Positions 19,694-27,887 of a DNA stretch of 64,000 nt are shown in pieces. The notes under the pieces were generated by a model that ran no database searches, had not been told where the DNA came from, and saw only the letters and a list, made by a program, of their open reading frames with translations. Source of the stretch: Polynucleobacter sp. IMCC 30228. GTDB taxonomy: Bacteria > Pseudomonadota > Gammaproteobacteria > Burkholderiales > Burkholderiaceae. Where the stretch lies: the NCBI RefSeq assembly GCF_021395205.1, contig NZ_JAJVCS010000002.1, positions 329,035 through 393,034 on the forward strand, read 5' to 3'. Position 1 is the first letter of the stretch, and every line of letters begins with the position of its first letter. The position numbers were made by a program, and so were the translations under genes.

Positions 19694-21787
19694 CTAGGAA
19701 TTGGAAAATTGAGCCATCAGGACATTTTGGCCAATAATGGGTTTTTGCTTGGCCTTGGCATGCAGTTGTTGGTAACTGCCGTCGGAGTTCATTTGCCACG
19801 CAGAGGCATTATCAGAAAGTAGAACTTTTAAGCCTTCTTGAATGACTTTTTGTTTTAAAAAAGCATCTTTAATTGGAAATGCCACCTCAACGCGGCGTAA
19901 AAGATTACGCTCCATCCAATCAGCACTAGATAAATAGACTAATTCATTACCGCTATGATAAAAATAATAAATGCGATGATGTTCTAAAAATCTGCCAATA
20001 ATCGACCGTACTTGAATATTGTCGGATAAACCTTTTACACCTGGCTTAAGGGCGCACACACCCCGAACAATAAGTTCAATTTTGACACCCGCTTGAGAGG
20101 CCTTATACAACTCTTCAATGATAGTGGGCTCTAATAGGGCATTCATTTTTGCTATGATCAGGGCTTTTTTTCCATCCCGTGCAGCACGTGCTTCAGTGCG
20201 TATCAGTTTAATCAGTTCGCTTAAGAGAGTAAATGGGGCCTCAAGCAGTTCCTTGGTTTTGGATTGCAAGCCAGTGCCCGTTAACTGCTGAAAAAGTTGA
20301 TGAGCATCGCTTGTCATATCGGGATTGCAGGTCATCAGACCAAAGTCAGTGTACAGTTTTGCCGTGCGGGGATGGTAGTTACCGGTGCCCAAATGAACGT
20401 AGCGTTGTAAGATATATTTTGGTGCCGCTTTACTCGAACTAGAATTGATACTGGGTATGATTTCGCGGCGCACGATTAACAACATTTTAGCGTGGCATTT
20501 ATGACCCACCACGCCGTAAACTACGTGCGCGCCCACGGATTCCAGTTTAGATGCCCAATTAATATTGGTTTGCTCATCAAAGCGCGCTAAGAGCTCGAGC
20601 ACTACAGTAACTTCTTTACCATTGCGAGCCGCTTCCATCAGCGCCTCCATTACGGGTGATTCATCACCTGTGCGGTAAACCGTTTGTTTAATGGCTAAGA
20701 CATCTGGGTCTTGGGCAGCTTCCCGCAGTAATTGCAAAACCGGCTCAAAACTCTCGTAAGGATGATGTAACAAAATATCACCCTGATGAATTTTATGAAA
20801 GAGCGACTCATCAGGAATAGCTTTTAATACGGCAGCTTGATAAATCGGAAATTTTAAATTCGGCCGCTCGATGAAATCGGGTATTTGCGAGAGTCGTACT
20901 AAATTAACGGGCCCATTAACGCGGTAACAATCTGTTACTTCTAATTGAGTGGATAGGCGCAGGAATTCTAATAATTCGCTCGGGGTATCTGCTGATACTT
21001 CCAGCCGTACTGCATCCCCCAAATGGCGGGTTGGCAGTTCGCCTTGCAAGGCTTCGCGTAAATCAGTAGCCTCATCATCTGAGACAAATAATTCTGAATT
21101 TCGTGTTACTCGAAAGGCATGAGCTTGTAAAATAGTTAAGCCTGGAAAAAGTTCAGCTACAAAGGATTGCACCAAAGCAGAAAGCAAGACAAAAGAATAA
21201 TCACAATCAGAAATTCGCTTAGGAATTTGAATAACTCGAGGTAAAGCACGCGGCGCCTGAACTACGGCTAAGTTGGCATCACGACCAAAGGCATCTTTAC
21301 CAGTTAAAGACACAATAAAATTTAAACTTTTATTCCCAACACGTGGAAAAGGATGCGCGGGATCGAGAGCAATTGGAGTTAGGAGAGGTAGTATTTCTGC
21401 ACGAAAAAAATCGTTGGCCCAACGACGTTGCTGCACTGTCCAATCTTCGCCCCTTAAGAAACGGATACCAGCGGTTGCCAATTGGGGAATAATGATTTTT
21501 TGATAAATCTCATATTGGCGGGCGACCAAGTGATGGGAATATTCAGCCACCCGTTGGTAGCAATCTTGAATCGTTAGGCCATCTGGCTCAAGTTTAAGGG
21601 GCTGGCTTAATAGCTGTTCTTTAAGCCCCGAAACCCGCACTTCAAAAAACTCATCTAAATTATTAGAAACAATGCTTAAAAAGCGCAAGCGCTCAAGTAA
21701 TGGGTTTTGGGGGTCTTCAGCCTGTGATAAGACCCGTGAATTGAATTCCAGAATACCGATTTCACGGTTGAGAAGGGGGGTCACCAT
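19694..21787 (-). CDS. ppk1: Polyphosphate kinase 1
   Basis: Makes long-chain polyphosphate from the gamma phosphate of ATP. The 697-residue protein has the N-terminal helical domain starting LNREIGILEFNSRVL, the head domain, and two phospholipase D-like C-terminal domains. His432 in GHKCHAKMLLI corresponds to the phosphorylated histidine of the family, and LGTGNYHPRTAKLYTDFGL is the second conserved block. It is divergent from ppx across 82 bp and is the first gene of a leftward run with the CYTH-CHAD protein and ppk2. Confidence 0.97.
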   Translation of the reverse strand: MVTPLLNREIGILEFNSRVLSQAEDPQNPLLERLRFLSIVSNNLDEFFEVRVSGLKEQLLSQPLKLEPDGLTIQDCYQRVAEYSHHLVARQYEIYQKIIIPQLATAGIRFLRGEDWTVQQRRWANDFFRAEILPLLTPIALDPAHPFPRVGNKSLNFIVSLTGKDAFGRDANLAVVQAPRALPRVIQIPKRISDCDYSFVLLSALVQSFVAELFPGLTILQAHAFRVTRNSELFVSDDEATDLREALQGELPTRHLGDAVRLEVSADTPSELLEFLRLSTQLEVTDCYRVNGPVNLVRLSQIPDFIERPNLKFPIYQAAVLKAIPDESLFHKIHQGDILLHHPYESFEPVLQLLREAAQDPDVLAIKQTVYRTGDESPVMEALMEAARNGKEVTVVLELLARFDEQTNINWASKLESVGAHVVYGVVGHKCHAKMLLIVRREIIPSINSSSSKAAPKYILQRYVHLGTGNYHPRTAKLYTDFGLMTCNPDMTSDAHQLFQQLTGTGLQSKTKELLEAPFTLLSELIKLIRTEARAARDGKKALIIAKMNALLEPTIIEELYKASQAGVKIELIVRGVCALKPGVKGLSDNIQVRSIIGRFLEHHRIYYFYHSGNELVYLSSADWMERNLLRRVEVAFPIKDAFLKQKVIQEGLKVLLSDNASAWQMNSDGSYQQLHAKAKQKPIIGQNVLMAQFSNS

Positions 21788-21800
21788 ATTTTTTGGTTAT

Positions 21801-21833
21801 ATTTCATTAATGTGTCACTTTTATTTCATAATA
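21801..21833 (+). promoter_or_regulatory. Three 11-bp PhoB-type half-repeats between ppk1 and ppx
   Basis: Three consecutive 11-bp units, ATTTCATTAAT, GTGTCACTTTT and ATTTCATAATA, lie at 21801, 21812 and 21823. Each has a seven-base half-site (five of seven matching CTGTCAT) and a four-base AT spacer, oriented toward ppx. PhoB binds tandem 11-bp repeats, so this is a degenerate but extended candidate site. TATAAG at 21833-21838 is a possible -10. The same region must also hold the ppk1 promoter on the other strand. Confidence 0.55.
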
Positions 21834-21869
21834 TAAGCTTATCTCTTATTTTTCACTGGTTTAGCTCTT

Positions 21870-23408
21870 TTGCCCACTTCCCCTAATATTTCTACCCCGC
21901 TGGGCTCTAATCTAATCGCTGCAGTTGATTTAGGCTCAAATAGCTTTCGTATGTTGGTGGCTCAGCCAATTAATACCTCCTCTGGCACCCAATTACGCCC
22001 AATTGATACCTTGCGTGAATCTGTAAAATTAGCCGCGGGTTTAACCGAAAATAAATTATTAGGTCACGATGCTTACCAGCGGGGCCTCAATGCAATTCAT
22101 CGATTTGGTGAGCGCTTGCGCGGCTTTGATCCCAGCAAAGTCAGGGCAGTTGCAACCAACACTTTACGGGTGGCACGTAATTCAGCAAACTTCATTGCTG
22201 ATGCGGAGCAGGCTTTAGGGTTTCCAATTGAAGTGATTGCTGGGGTTGAGGAGGCGCGCTTAATTTATATTGGCGCCTCACATGAAGCTTCAGCTGTGCA
22301 GGGCAATCGCTTGGTGGTAGATATTGGGGGTGGTTCAACCGAATTTATTATTGGCGCGGGTTATGACCCGCAACTTTTAGAAAGTCTTTATATTGGCTGT
22401 GTATCGCATAGCATGCAATTTTTCCCTAAGGGGGCAATTGATGCGCACGCTTTTAAGGAAGCTGAATTAGCCGCTCAACGTGAAATTCAGGTGATCTCAG
22501 GTGCCTTTTTAAAAGCAGGCTGGCGACAGGCAGTTGGCTCTTCCGGCACCGCTAGAGCTTTAGCCGACTTAATTATAGAAAATAATTTAAATGACAAAGT
22601 TAACCACCCTGAAGGCTTAATTACACGAGAAGGCTTAAAACAACTTAAAAAGCTTTTACTCCAATTTGATAATGTTGGTGAAGTTGAATTACTTGGTCTT
22701 AAAGATGATCGGCGTTTAGTTTTACTTGGCGGGCTGTCGATTATGTTGGCAGTATTTAATGAGCTAGGAATTGATTCGATGGAAGTAACCGACGGCTCCT
22801 TACGCATCGGGGTACTCTATGATTTACTAGGTCGTGCTCAGCATCACGATATGCGCTTTGTAACCGTTGAGCAATTTATGCAGCGCTATACTGTTGATCG
22901 AAACCAGGCACAGCGAGTTGGTAAATTGGCTACCGATTTTTTAGAGCAGTTACCCAAGCCGAACCTAGAAAATCGCAGTGATAATTTGGCGCTAATAGAG
23001 TGGACTGCTAATTTACATGAAATTGGTTTATCGATTTCGCATAACGGCTACCATCGGCACTCTGCATATATTGCGGGTAATGCCGACATGCCTGGCTTTT
23101 CGAAAAAAGATCAAGCGCGCCTAGCAACCTTACTATTGGGTCATACGGGTAAGCTAGGAAAATTAGCGACTAGTGAGGGTTTTTTAGATTGGCGCATGCT
23201 CTTTAGTTTGCGCTTGGCTCACGTGTTAAGTCGGGGACGAATCGATGCCGATTTACCGGCTGTTAAAGTTTCACTCGAAGATGATGGATTTGTTGTGAGC
23301 TTACCCAAAGCTTGGGCTAATGACCATCCTTTAACTGAATTTAGTTTAAAAAAAGAAGCTTTAGAATGGGAGCGTATTGGCCGTAGTTATCGAATTAAAT
23401 TGAAATAA
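21870..23408 (+). CDS. ppx: Exopolyphosphatase (Ppx/GppA family)
   Basis: Hydrolyses terminal phosphates of polyphosphate (Ppx) or converts pppGpp to ppGpp (GppA); the two cannot be separated by motif alone, and the ppk1 context favours Ppx. The ASKHA-fold motifs IAAVDLGSNSFRMLV, RAVATNTLRVARN, GVEEARLIYIG and VVDIGGGSTEFIIG are present. The C-terminal half (about 310-512) is HD-like, with NLHEIGLSISHNGYHRHSAYI. The start must lie before IAAVDLGSNSF, and the only suitable codon is TTG 21870; the next ATG would remove the first phosphate loop. The 512-residue length is normal. Confidence 0.95.
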   Translation: MPTSPNISTPLGSNLIAAVDLGSNSFRMLVAQPINTSSGTQLRPIDTLRESVKLAAGLTENKLLGHDAYQRGLNAIHRFGERLRGFDPSKVRAVATNTLRVARNSANFIADAEQALGFPIEVIAGVEEARLIYIGASHEASAVQGNRLVVDIGGGSTEFIIGAGYDPQLLESLYIGCVSHSMQFFPKGAIDAHAFKEAELAAQREIQVISGAFLKAGWRQAVGSSGTARALADLIIENNLNDKVNHPEGLITREGLKQLKKLLLQFDNVGEVELLGLKDDRRLVLLGGLSIMLAVFNELGIDSMEVTDGSLRIGVLYDLLGRAQHHDMRFVTVEQFMQRYTVDRNQAQRVGKLATDFLEQLPKPNLENRSDNLALIEWTANLHEIGLSISHNGYHRHSAYIAGNADMPGFSKKDQARLATLLLGHTGKLGKLATSEGFLDWRMLFSLRLAHVLSRGRIDADLPAVKVSLEDDGFVVSLPKAWANDHPLTEFSLKKEALEWERIGRSYRIKLK

Positions 23409-23436
23409 AAACTAGCCAAGTAAAAGTCAACTATTC

Positions 23437-24366
23437 TTAGCTGCCAAAGAAGTGCTTTGCATAACGTGGGTTAATTTCATTAAGGCGCAAAATGGTGAGC
23501 ACATCTGCGGTATTGAATTGAGGGTCCCAAGCCGGGGCACTACAAATTTTGGCGCCTAGCTTTAAGTAGCCTTTAATTAGCGGTGGCGGTTCGACCTCTA
23601 AGCCGCCATTTAATCGCTCTAAAGGTAGCGGAACATGAGGAAATGCATGATTTTCAATTGGCGCCATCTGTTCATTTTTTAATGAATTGAATAAGCTCGC
23701 AGCAAAATGACCGCCATCCGCCATTGGGATGCTGGCACAGCCCAACATAATTTCATATTGATGTAATTGCATGTATTGGGCTAGACCGCTCCACAAAGCC
23801 ATAATGACTGCGCCAGAGCGGTAATCAGCATGTACACAAGAACGTCCTACCTCAACTAATTTAGGGCGTAAATGATTCAACCGAGTGAGATCAAATTCGG
23901 AGTCGGAATAAAGGCGTCCGATTTCCTGTGCTTTATGGGGCGGTAAAACACGGTAAGTACCAACCACCTGAAGGCTTTCTTGATCGCGTATCAGTAGGTG
24001 CTCGCAATACGCATCGAACTCATCGATATCTAGACCCGTGCTATTAGGAGACAATTGCGCACCCATCTCCTCAGCAAATACTGAATAACGTAAGCGCTGG
24101 GCCTCACCTATTTCTTGTGAGTTGATGGCCCATGAAATTTGTAGCGTAGGCTTTTTTGATTTTACTGATTTTATATTGGGCTCAAGGATTTCAACTTGAG
24201 CTAATAGAGATGCTCGCGATTTAAGAGCAAACTTCTTACCAAATAGTTTTTTTGCAATCTTTTTAGAAAAGATCTTTTTTAGGGGCTTTAATTTTTTCCC
24301 CCACCTTGCTTTATCGAAAACAATTAGACTATCTAAATGAATAAATGGATTTGGAACTTCTTTCAT
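23437..24366 (-). CDS. olsB: GNAT-family N-acyltransferase, OlsB-like (ornithine-acyl-ACP acyltransferase)
   Basis: OlsB transfers a 3-hydroxyacyl group from ACP to ornithine, the first step of ornithine lipid synthesis. The core, from about residue 75, has EAQRLRYSVFAEEMG, GLDIDEFDAYCEHLLI and VEVGRSCVHADYR, which are OlsB/hemolysin-type acyltransferase blocks. An N-terminal basic extension of about 70 residues is unusual. It lies 29 bp downstream of dgkA and is probably the last gene of a run starting with plcP. An OlsA-like acyltransferase is encoded nearby. It is convergent with ppx. The OlsB assignment is by family similarity and context; other lipid acylations are possible. Confidence 0.75.
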   Translation of the reverse strand: MKEVPNPFIHLDSLIVFDKARWGKKLKPLKKIFSKKIAKKLFGKKFALKSRASLLAQVEILEPNIKSVKSKKPTLQISWAINSQEIGEAQRLRYSVFAEEMGAQLSPNSTGLDIDEFDAYCEHLLIRDQESLQVVGTYRVLPPHKAQEIGRLYSDSEFDLTRLNHLRPKLVEVGRSCVHADYRSGAVIMALWSGLAQYMQLHQYEIMLGCASIPMADGGHFAASLFNSLKNEQMAPIENHAFPHVPLPLERLNGGLEVEPPPLIKGYLKLGAKICSAPAWDPQFNTADVLTILRLNEINPRYAKHFFGS

Positions 24367-24395
24367 AAGAAAAATCTTTCAATATTTAGTCGAAA

Positions 24396-24791
24396 TTAAT
24401 TAATAAAAATCGGAATAATTATCGTAAGCCAAATTAATAAGGCGAATAATAGTGTCAGCATGACTGCCGCCGAGCCAAAATCCTTAGCTCTTTTAGAAAG
24501 ATCATGATGCTCAAATGAAATACGGTCAATTGCAGCCTCAACGCTAGAATTTAATAGCTCAACCGTTAGCACCATCAGCAAAGATCCGACCATTAGTGCT
24601 TTTTCAAGATGGGTAGCGGGAATTAAAAGTGCAATTGGGGTAAGGATAATTAGCAAGGTAAGTTCTTGTCGAAATGCACTTTCCTCCTGAAATGCATAAA
24701 CAACGCCGCACCAAGAATTTTTAGCTGCATGCCAAGCACGGGAAATACCCCGATTACCCTTATGAGGGTTTTGATTGATGTGATATGGCAT
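24396..24791 (-). CDS. dgkA: Diacylglycerol kinase (prokaryotic DgkA type)
   Basis: Small trimeric membrane kinase that converts diacylglycerol to phosphatidic acid. The 131-residue protein has three hydrophobic helices (about 45-65, 68-88 and 110-131) and the DgkA signature TVELLNSSVEAAIDRISFE, with the catalytic glutamate and following DLSKRAKDFGSAAVM. ATG 24791 is chosen; the frame begins two codons earlier at a TTG. It starts 16 bp after the glycosyltransferase gene. Beside plcP it could recycle diacylglycerol released from phospholipids, which is inference from context. Confidence 0.94.
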   Translation of the reverse strand: MPYHINQNPHKGNRGISRAWHAAKNSWCGVVYAFQEESAFRQELTLLIILTPIALLIPATHLEKALMVGSLLMVLTVELLNSSVEAAIDRISFEHHDLSKRAKDFGSAAVMLTLLFALLIWLTIIIPIFIN

Positions 24792-24807
24792 TTTCAATTG
24801 GGGATAT

Positions 24808-25836
24808 TCACGCTAAAGCGGTTTGATGTAAGTCGGGATTTGGAACGGGCTGAAGATGACTTGCAAATTGTTCAGTTGCGGCACGCCAGGAGAATTTTTC
24901 TGCATGTTCACGAGCGCGCTCCCGAGGAATTTTAAGGGCCTGTAGGCAGGCTTCTTTTAAATCTTCATGCATTACGCCAGCATTCGATTTACCAAGCACA
25001 TCAATTGGGCCAGTTACTGGGTAAGCTGCTACTGGCAAACCGCATGCCATTGCTTCGAGCAAAACTAGACCAAAAGTATCTGTTTTGCTGGGAAATACAA
25101 AGACATCGGCGGCAGCATAAACTTGAGCAAGCTCAACTTGATCAAGTACACCTAAATAATGAATTTCAGGATATTTTTGCTTAATACCTGCTAATGCAGG
25201 CCCATCGCCGACAATCCATTTTGAGCCTGGCAGATTGATTTCTAAAAAGGCATTTATATTTTTTTCAATAGCAACTCGTCCGACATAAAGATAAATTGGG
25301 TGGGCTGAATTGAGCACTTTAGAGGGTTGCATTTTAAAAATATTGAGGTCAACACCGCGCGACCATAAAACTACATTAGCAAAACCATACTTTTCAAGAT
25401 CATTTTTAACCACTATCGTTGGCGCCATTACAGCCATAGAAGGTTTGTGAAACCACCTTAAAAAACGATAGGTGATGCCCACCGGAATTTTTGTGCGCGC
25501 TTGAACATATTCAGGAAAACGCGTGTGATAGGCTGTAGAAAAGGGTAAATGATTACGTACCCCGTAGGCGCGGGCTGCCAGACCTAATGGGCCTTCAGTA
25601 GCAATATGCATAGCATCAGGTGAAAATTCCTTAATTCGTTCAGCTAATTTTTTACCTGGAAATAAGGATAAAGAAATGTCGGGGTAAGTAGGGCAGGGGA
25701 TGGTTTTAAATTCTTGGGGAGTAATCATATCGACCTGATGCCCCATGGCAATAAGTTCAGACCGAGTTTGCTTTAAGGTGCGCACTACGCCGTTTACTTG
25801 TGGTTCCCATGCATCTGTAATGATCATGATTCTCAT
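24808..25836 (-). CDS. GT4 glycosyltransferase, likely diacylglycerol glycosyltransferase partner of PlcP
   Basis: A 342-residue GT-B fold enzyme of family GT4. The N-terminal acceptor domain begins IMIITDAWEPQVNGVVRTL. The C-terminal domain has YVGRVAIEKNI, IVGDGPAL, and the nucleotide-sugar motif FPSKTDTFGLVLLEAMACGLPV, with E-x(7)-E. The gene overlaps plcP by four bases (ATGA), so the two are translationally coupled. In marine and soil bacteria a plcP-linked glycosyltransferase (Agt) makes mono- or diglycosyl diacylglycerol from the diacylglycerol PlcP releases under phosphate starvation. The same function is the best hypothesis here, although other sugar acceptors are possible. Confidence 0.85.
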   Translation of the reverse strand: MRIMIITDAWEPQVNGVVRTLKQTRSELIAMGHQVDMITPQEFKTIPCPTYPDISLSLFPGKKLAERIKEFSPDAMHIATEGPLGLAARAYGVRNHLPFSTAYHTRFPEYVQARTKIPVGITYRFLRWFHKPSMAVMAPTIVVKNDLEKYGFANVVLWSRGVDLNIFKMQPSKVLNSAHPIYLYVGRVAIEKNINAFLEINLPGSKWIVGDGPALAGIKQKYPEIHYLGVLDQVELAQVYAAADVFVFPSKTDTFGLVLLEAMACGLPVAAYPVTGPIDVLGKSNAGVMHEDLKEACLQALKIPRERAREHAEKFSWRAATEQFASHLQPVPNPDLHQTALA

Positions 25837-26639
25837 GCGAATACCTCATTTGGAAGGGTTGATATTGGTTCTAATGGTGGATCGAGTGAAAGTACTGGGT
25901 CGCCTTTAATTTGCGGCCAATGAATAATTTTTAATTCACCGGTGTTGGTCTCAACTAGAGCAGTAAGGCTTTCAACCCAGTCGCCATCATTGCAATAAAG
26001 TAGTCCATCTATGTGCCGAATTTCGGCTTTATGAATATGTCCACAAACGACCCCATCGCAATTGCGCATGCGCGCTTCGCGGGCCATCATATGTTCATAG
26101 TCGGCAATAAAACTAACGGCATTTTTTACTTGGTGCTTTAAATACTGCGATAAAGACCAGTATTGCAAACCCATCTTCATGCGAATGTGATTGAAGTAAC
26201 GGTTCATGTGAAGAATGAGGGTATAAAGGCTATCGCCAACGTACGCCAGCCACTTGGCGTATTGCATTACTCCGTCAAAGAGATCGCCATGAGTAATCCA
26301 CAGTTTTTTCCCATCGGCTGTCACGTGAATGCATTCTTCTACTACCTTGACGTCTCCAAATGAGAGACCAAAAAATTGGCGGGCACTTTCATCATGGTTG
26401 CCAGGGATGTAAATTACTTCAGTACCTTTACGGGCTTTGCGTAGTAATTTTTGTACGACATCATTATGTGATTGTGGCCAATAAAATGATTTTTTTAAGC
26501 GCCAACCATCGATAATATCGCCGACCAAATAAAATGTATCTGCTTCGTTGTGCTTCAGAAAATCGAGAAGGTAGTCTGCTTGGCACCCTGATGTTCCGAG
26601 GTGCACATCTGAAATCCAAATAGCTCTGTAGTGCTGCAT
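25833..26639 (-). CDS. plcP: PlcP-type phospholipase C for phosphate-stress lipid remodelling
   Basis: PlcP is a cytoplasmic metallophosphoesterase that splits phospholipid head groups to leave diacylglycerol. The 268-residue sequence has the full metal set: SDVHLG (Asp11, His13), VGDIIDGW (Asp41), PGNHDE (Asn81, His82), WITHGD and CGHIHKAE. The stretch LKKSFYWPQSHNDVVQKLLR matches PlcP more than LpxH, and there is no signal peptide. A UDP-2,3-diacylglucosamine hydrolase (LpxH) role is the main alternative. Coupling to a GT4 gene, dgkA and olsB supports PlcP. It is divergent from the olsA-like gene across 86 bp containing PhoB-like half-sites. Confidence 0.87.
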   Translation of the reverse strand: MQHYRAIWISDVHLGTSGCQADYLLDFLKHNEADTFYLVGDIIDGWRLKKSFYWPQSHNDVVQKLLRKARKGTEVIYIPGNHDESARQFFGLSFGDVKVVEECIHVTADGKKLWITHGDLFDGVMQYAKWLAYVGDSLYTLILHMNRYFNHIRMKMGLQYWSLSQYLKHQVKNAVSFIADYEHMMAREARMRNCDGVVCGHIHKAEIRHIDGLLYCNDGDWVESLTALVETNTGELKIIHWPQIKGDPVLSLDPPLEPISTLPNEVFA

Positions 26640-26674
26640 GGAAGTTCATTAGGCCACCGAGTTATGTAAGTAGC

Positions 26675-26692
26675 ATGACAGTTTCGTGTCAT
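26675..26692. promoter_or_regulatory. Inverted Pho half-sites between plcP and the olsA-like gene
   Basis: ATGACA (26675-26680) and TGTCAT (26687-26692) form a perfect inverted repeat with a six-base spacer. Read leftward it starts with a perfect PhoB half-site CTGTCAT; read rightward GTGTCAT matches six of seven. The halves face outward toward plcP and the olsA-like gene, so the region could serve divergent PhoB-controlled promoters. It is not a canonical tandem Pho box. Confidence 0.5.
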
Positions 26693-26725
26693 TTTTATGA
26701 CTTGTTTGAAATTTATGATTGCTGA

Positions 26726-27523
26726 ATGGCTAATTCATTTTCATTTTCAATCATCTTTACCTTAAGTAGAATTACTTGGCATATTATTCGCGGCATGCTG
26801 ACTCTCTGTTTTCTATTTCCTTTTCTTAGTAGCAAGGCGAAAGAGCAGCAGATTCAAAATTGGGCGCTTCAGTTGCTAACTTTACTAGGCATACGCTTGC
26901 ATTTAGTTAACGCAGACTTTTTTCCAAAAGAGCCTTGTTTATTAGTTGCTAATCATATTTCCTGGGTTGACATACAAGCGATATTGGCATTTCAACCCAT
27001 GCGTTTTGTTGCTAAGTCAGAAGTTGCTAGGTGGCCACTTTTTGGCTGGATGGCAATTCAATTGGGTACTTTATTCGTTCGCAGAGATAGCGCATTTCAT
27101 GGTCGAAAAGTAGCGCAGGATATGCTGCCGATTCTTCAGCAGGAAAGTATTTGTATATTTCCTGAGGGCACTTCTACTGACGGCACTGTAGTTTTATCCT
27201 TCAAAACCAGTTTATTCGAGGCGGCTGTGCTGGGTAATGCACCTGTTTCGATGGTGGTGATACGGTATTTTAGGGATGCATCGAATGGGCCTCAGCCCTC
27301 AAGTGCAACTGCTTTTATTGGTGAAATGGGGTTAATAGAGTCTATCTTTAAGATTTTGCAAGCGAGACCCTTATTGGTTACGCTTGAGTTCTTGCCAATA
27401 GCCCCAACAGGCTTAGACCGTAAAGGCTTGGCAGAATTTACGCACAGCCAAATTGCAGCCAAAATCACTGAAAAATTGCCCAATGCTCCTAAATTAGACC
27501 TTCTAGCTTCAACTTTACGGTGA
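26726..27523 (+). CDS. Lysophospholipid/lyso-ornithine lipid acyltransferase (PlsC/OlsA-like)
   Basis: A 265-residue PlsC-fold acyltransferase with a hydrophobic N-terminal segment (about residues 8-35). The catalytic NHISWVD motif (His77, Asp82), the [12 protein letters not shown] block and the phosphate-binding FPEGTSTDG motif are intact. It may acylate lysophosphatidic acid (PlsC) or lyso-ornithine lipid (OlsA). The location next to plcP and an OlsB-like gene favours OlsA, but this is inference. It is divergent from plcP and ends 33 bp before tRNA-Pro. Confidence 0.82.
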   Translation: MANSFSFSIIFTLSRITWHIIRGMLTLCFLFPFLSSKAKEQQIQNWALQLLTLLGIRLHLVNADFFPKEPCLLVANHISWVDIQAILAFQPMRFVAKSEVARWPLFGWMAIQLGTLFVRRDSAFHGRKVAQDMLPILQQESICIFPEGTSTDGTVVLSFKTSLFEAAVLGNAPVSMVVIRYFRDASNGPQPSSATAFIGEMGLIESIFKILQARPLLVTLEFLPIAPTGLDRKGLAEFTHSQIAAKITEKLPNAPKLDLLASTLR

Positions 27524-27556
27524 AATTGCGTAGCCCATGTAAAATAGCTAGCTTGT

Positions 27557-27633
27557 CGGGGCGTAGCGCAGCCTGGTAGCGCATCTGCTTTGGGAGCAGA
27601 GGGTCGAAGGTTCGAATCCTTTCGCCCCGACCA
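27557..27633 (+). tRNA. tRNA-Pro (anticodon UGG)
   Basis: A 77-nt cloverleaf with acceptor stem CGGGGCG/CGCCCCG, D arm, anticodon stem CTGCT/AGCAG with loop TTTGGGA (anticodon TGG), T arm with GTTCGAATC, and encoded CCA at 27631-27633. Confidence 0.97.
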
Positions 27634-27665
27634 TGATTCTTTAGTCCAGCAGTTCGTGTTTCCAT

Positions 27666-27744
<79 letters not shown>

Positions 27745-27887
27745 AATCAATAAATAATTGGAATTACCTTGGTTAATTGTGATCTATTGAGCCAATCATG
27801 GTCGCGCTTGAGTAGCGTAGGGTTCAGCTTAACAAGGCGTGGGGATCTGTCAGATAAAACAATTTTGGGATAATTAAACCTAGCGGT

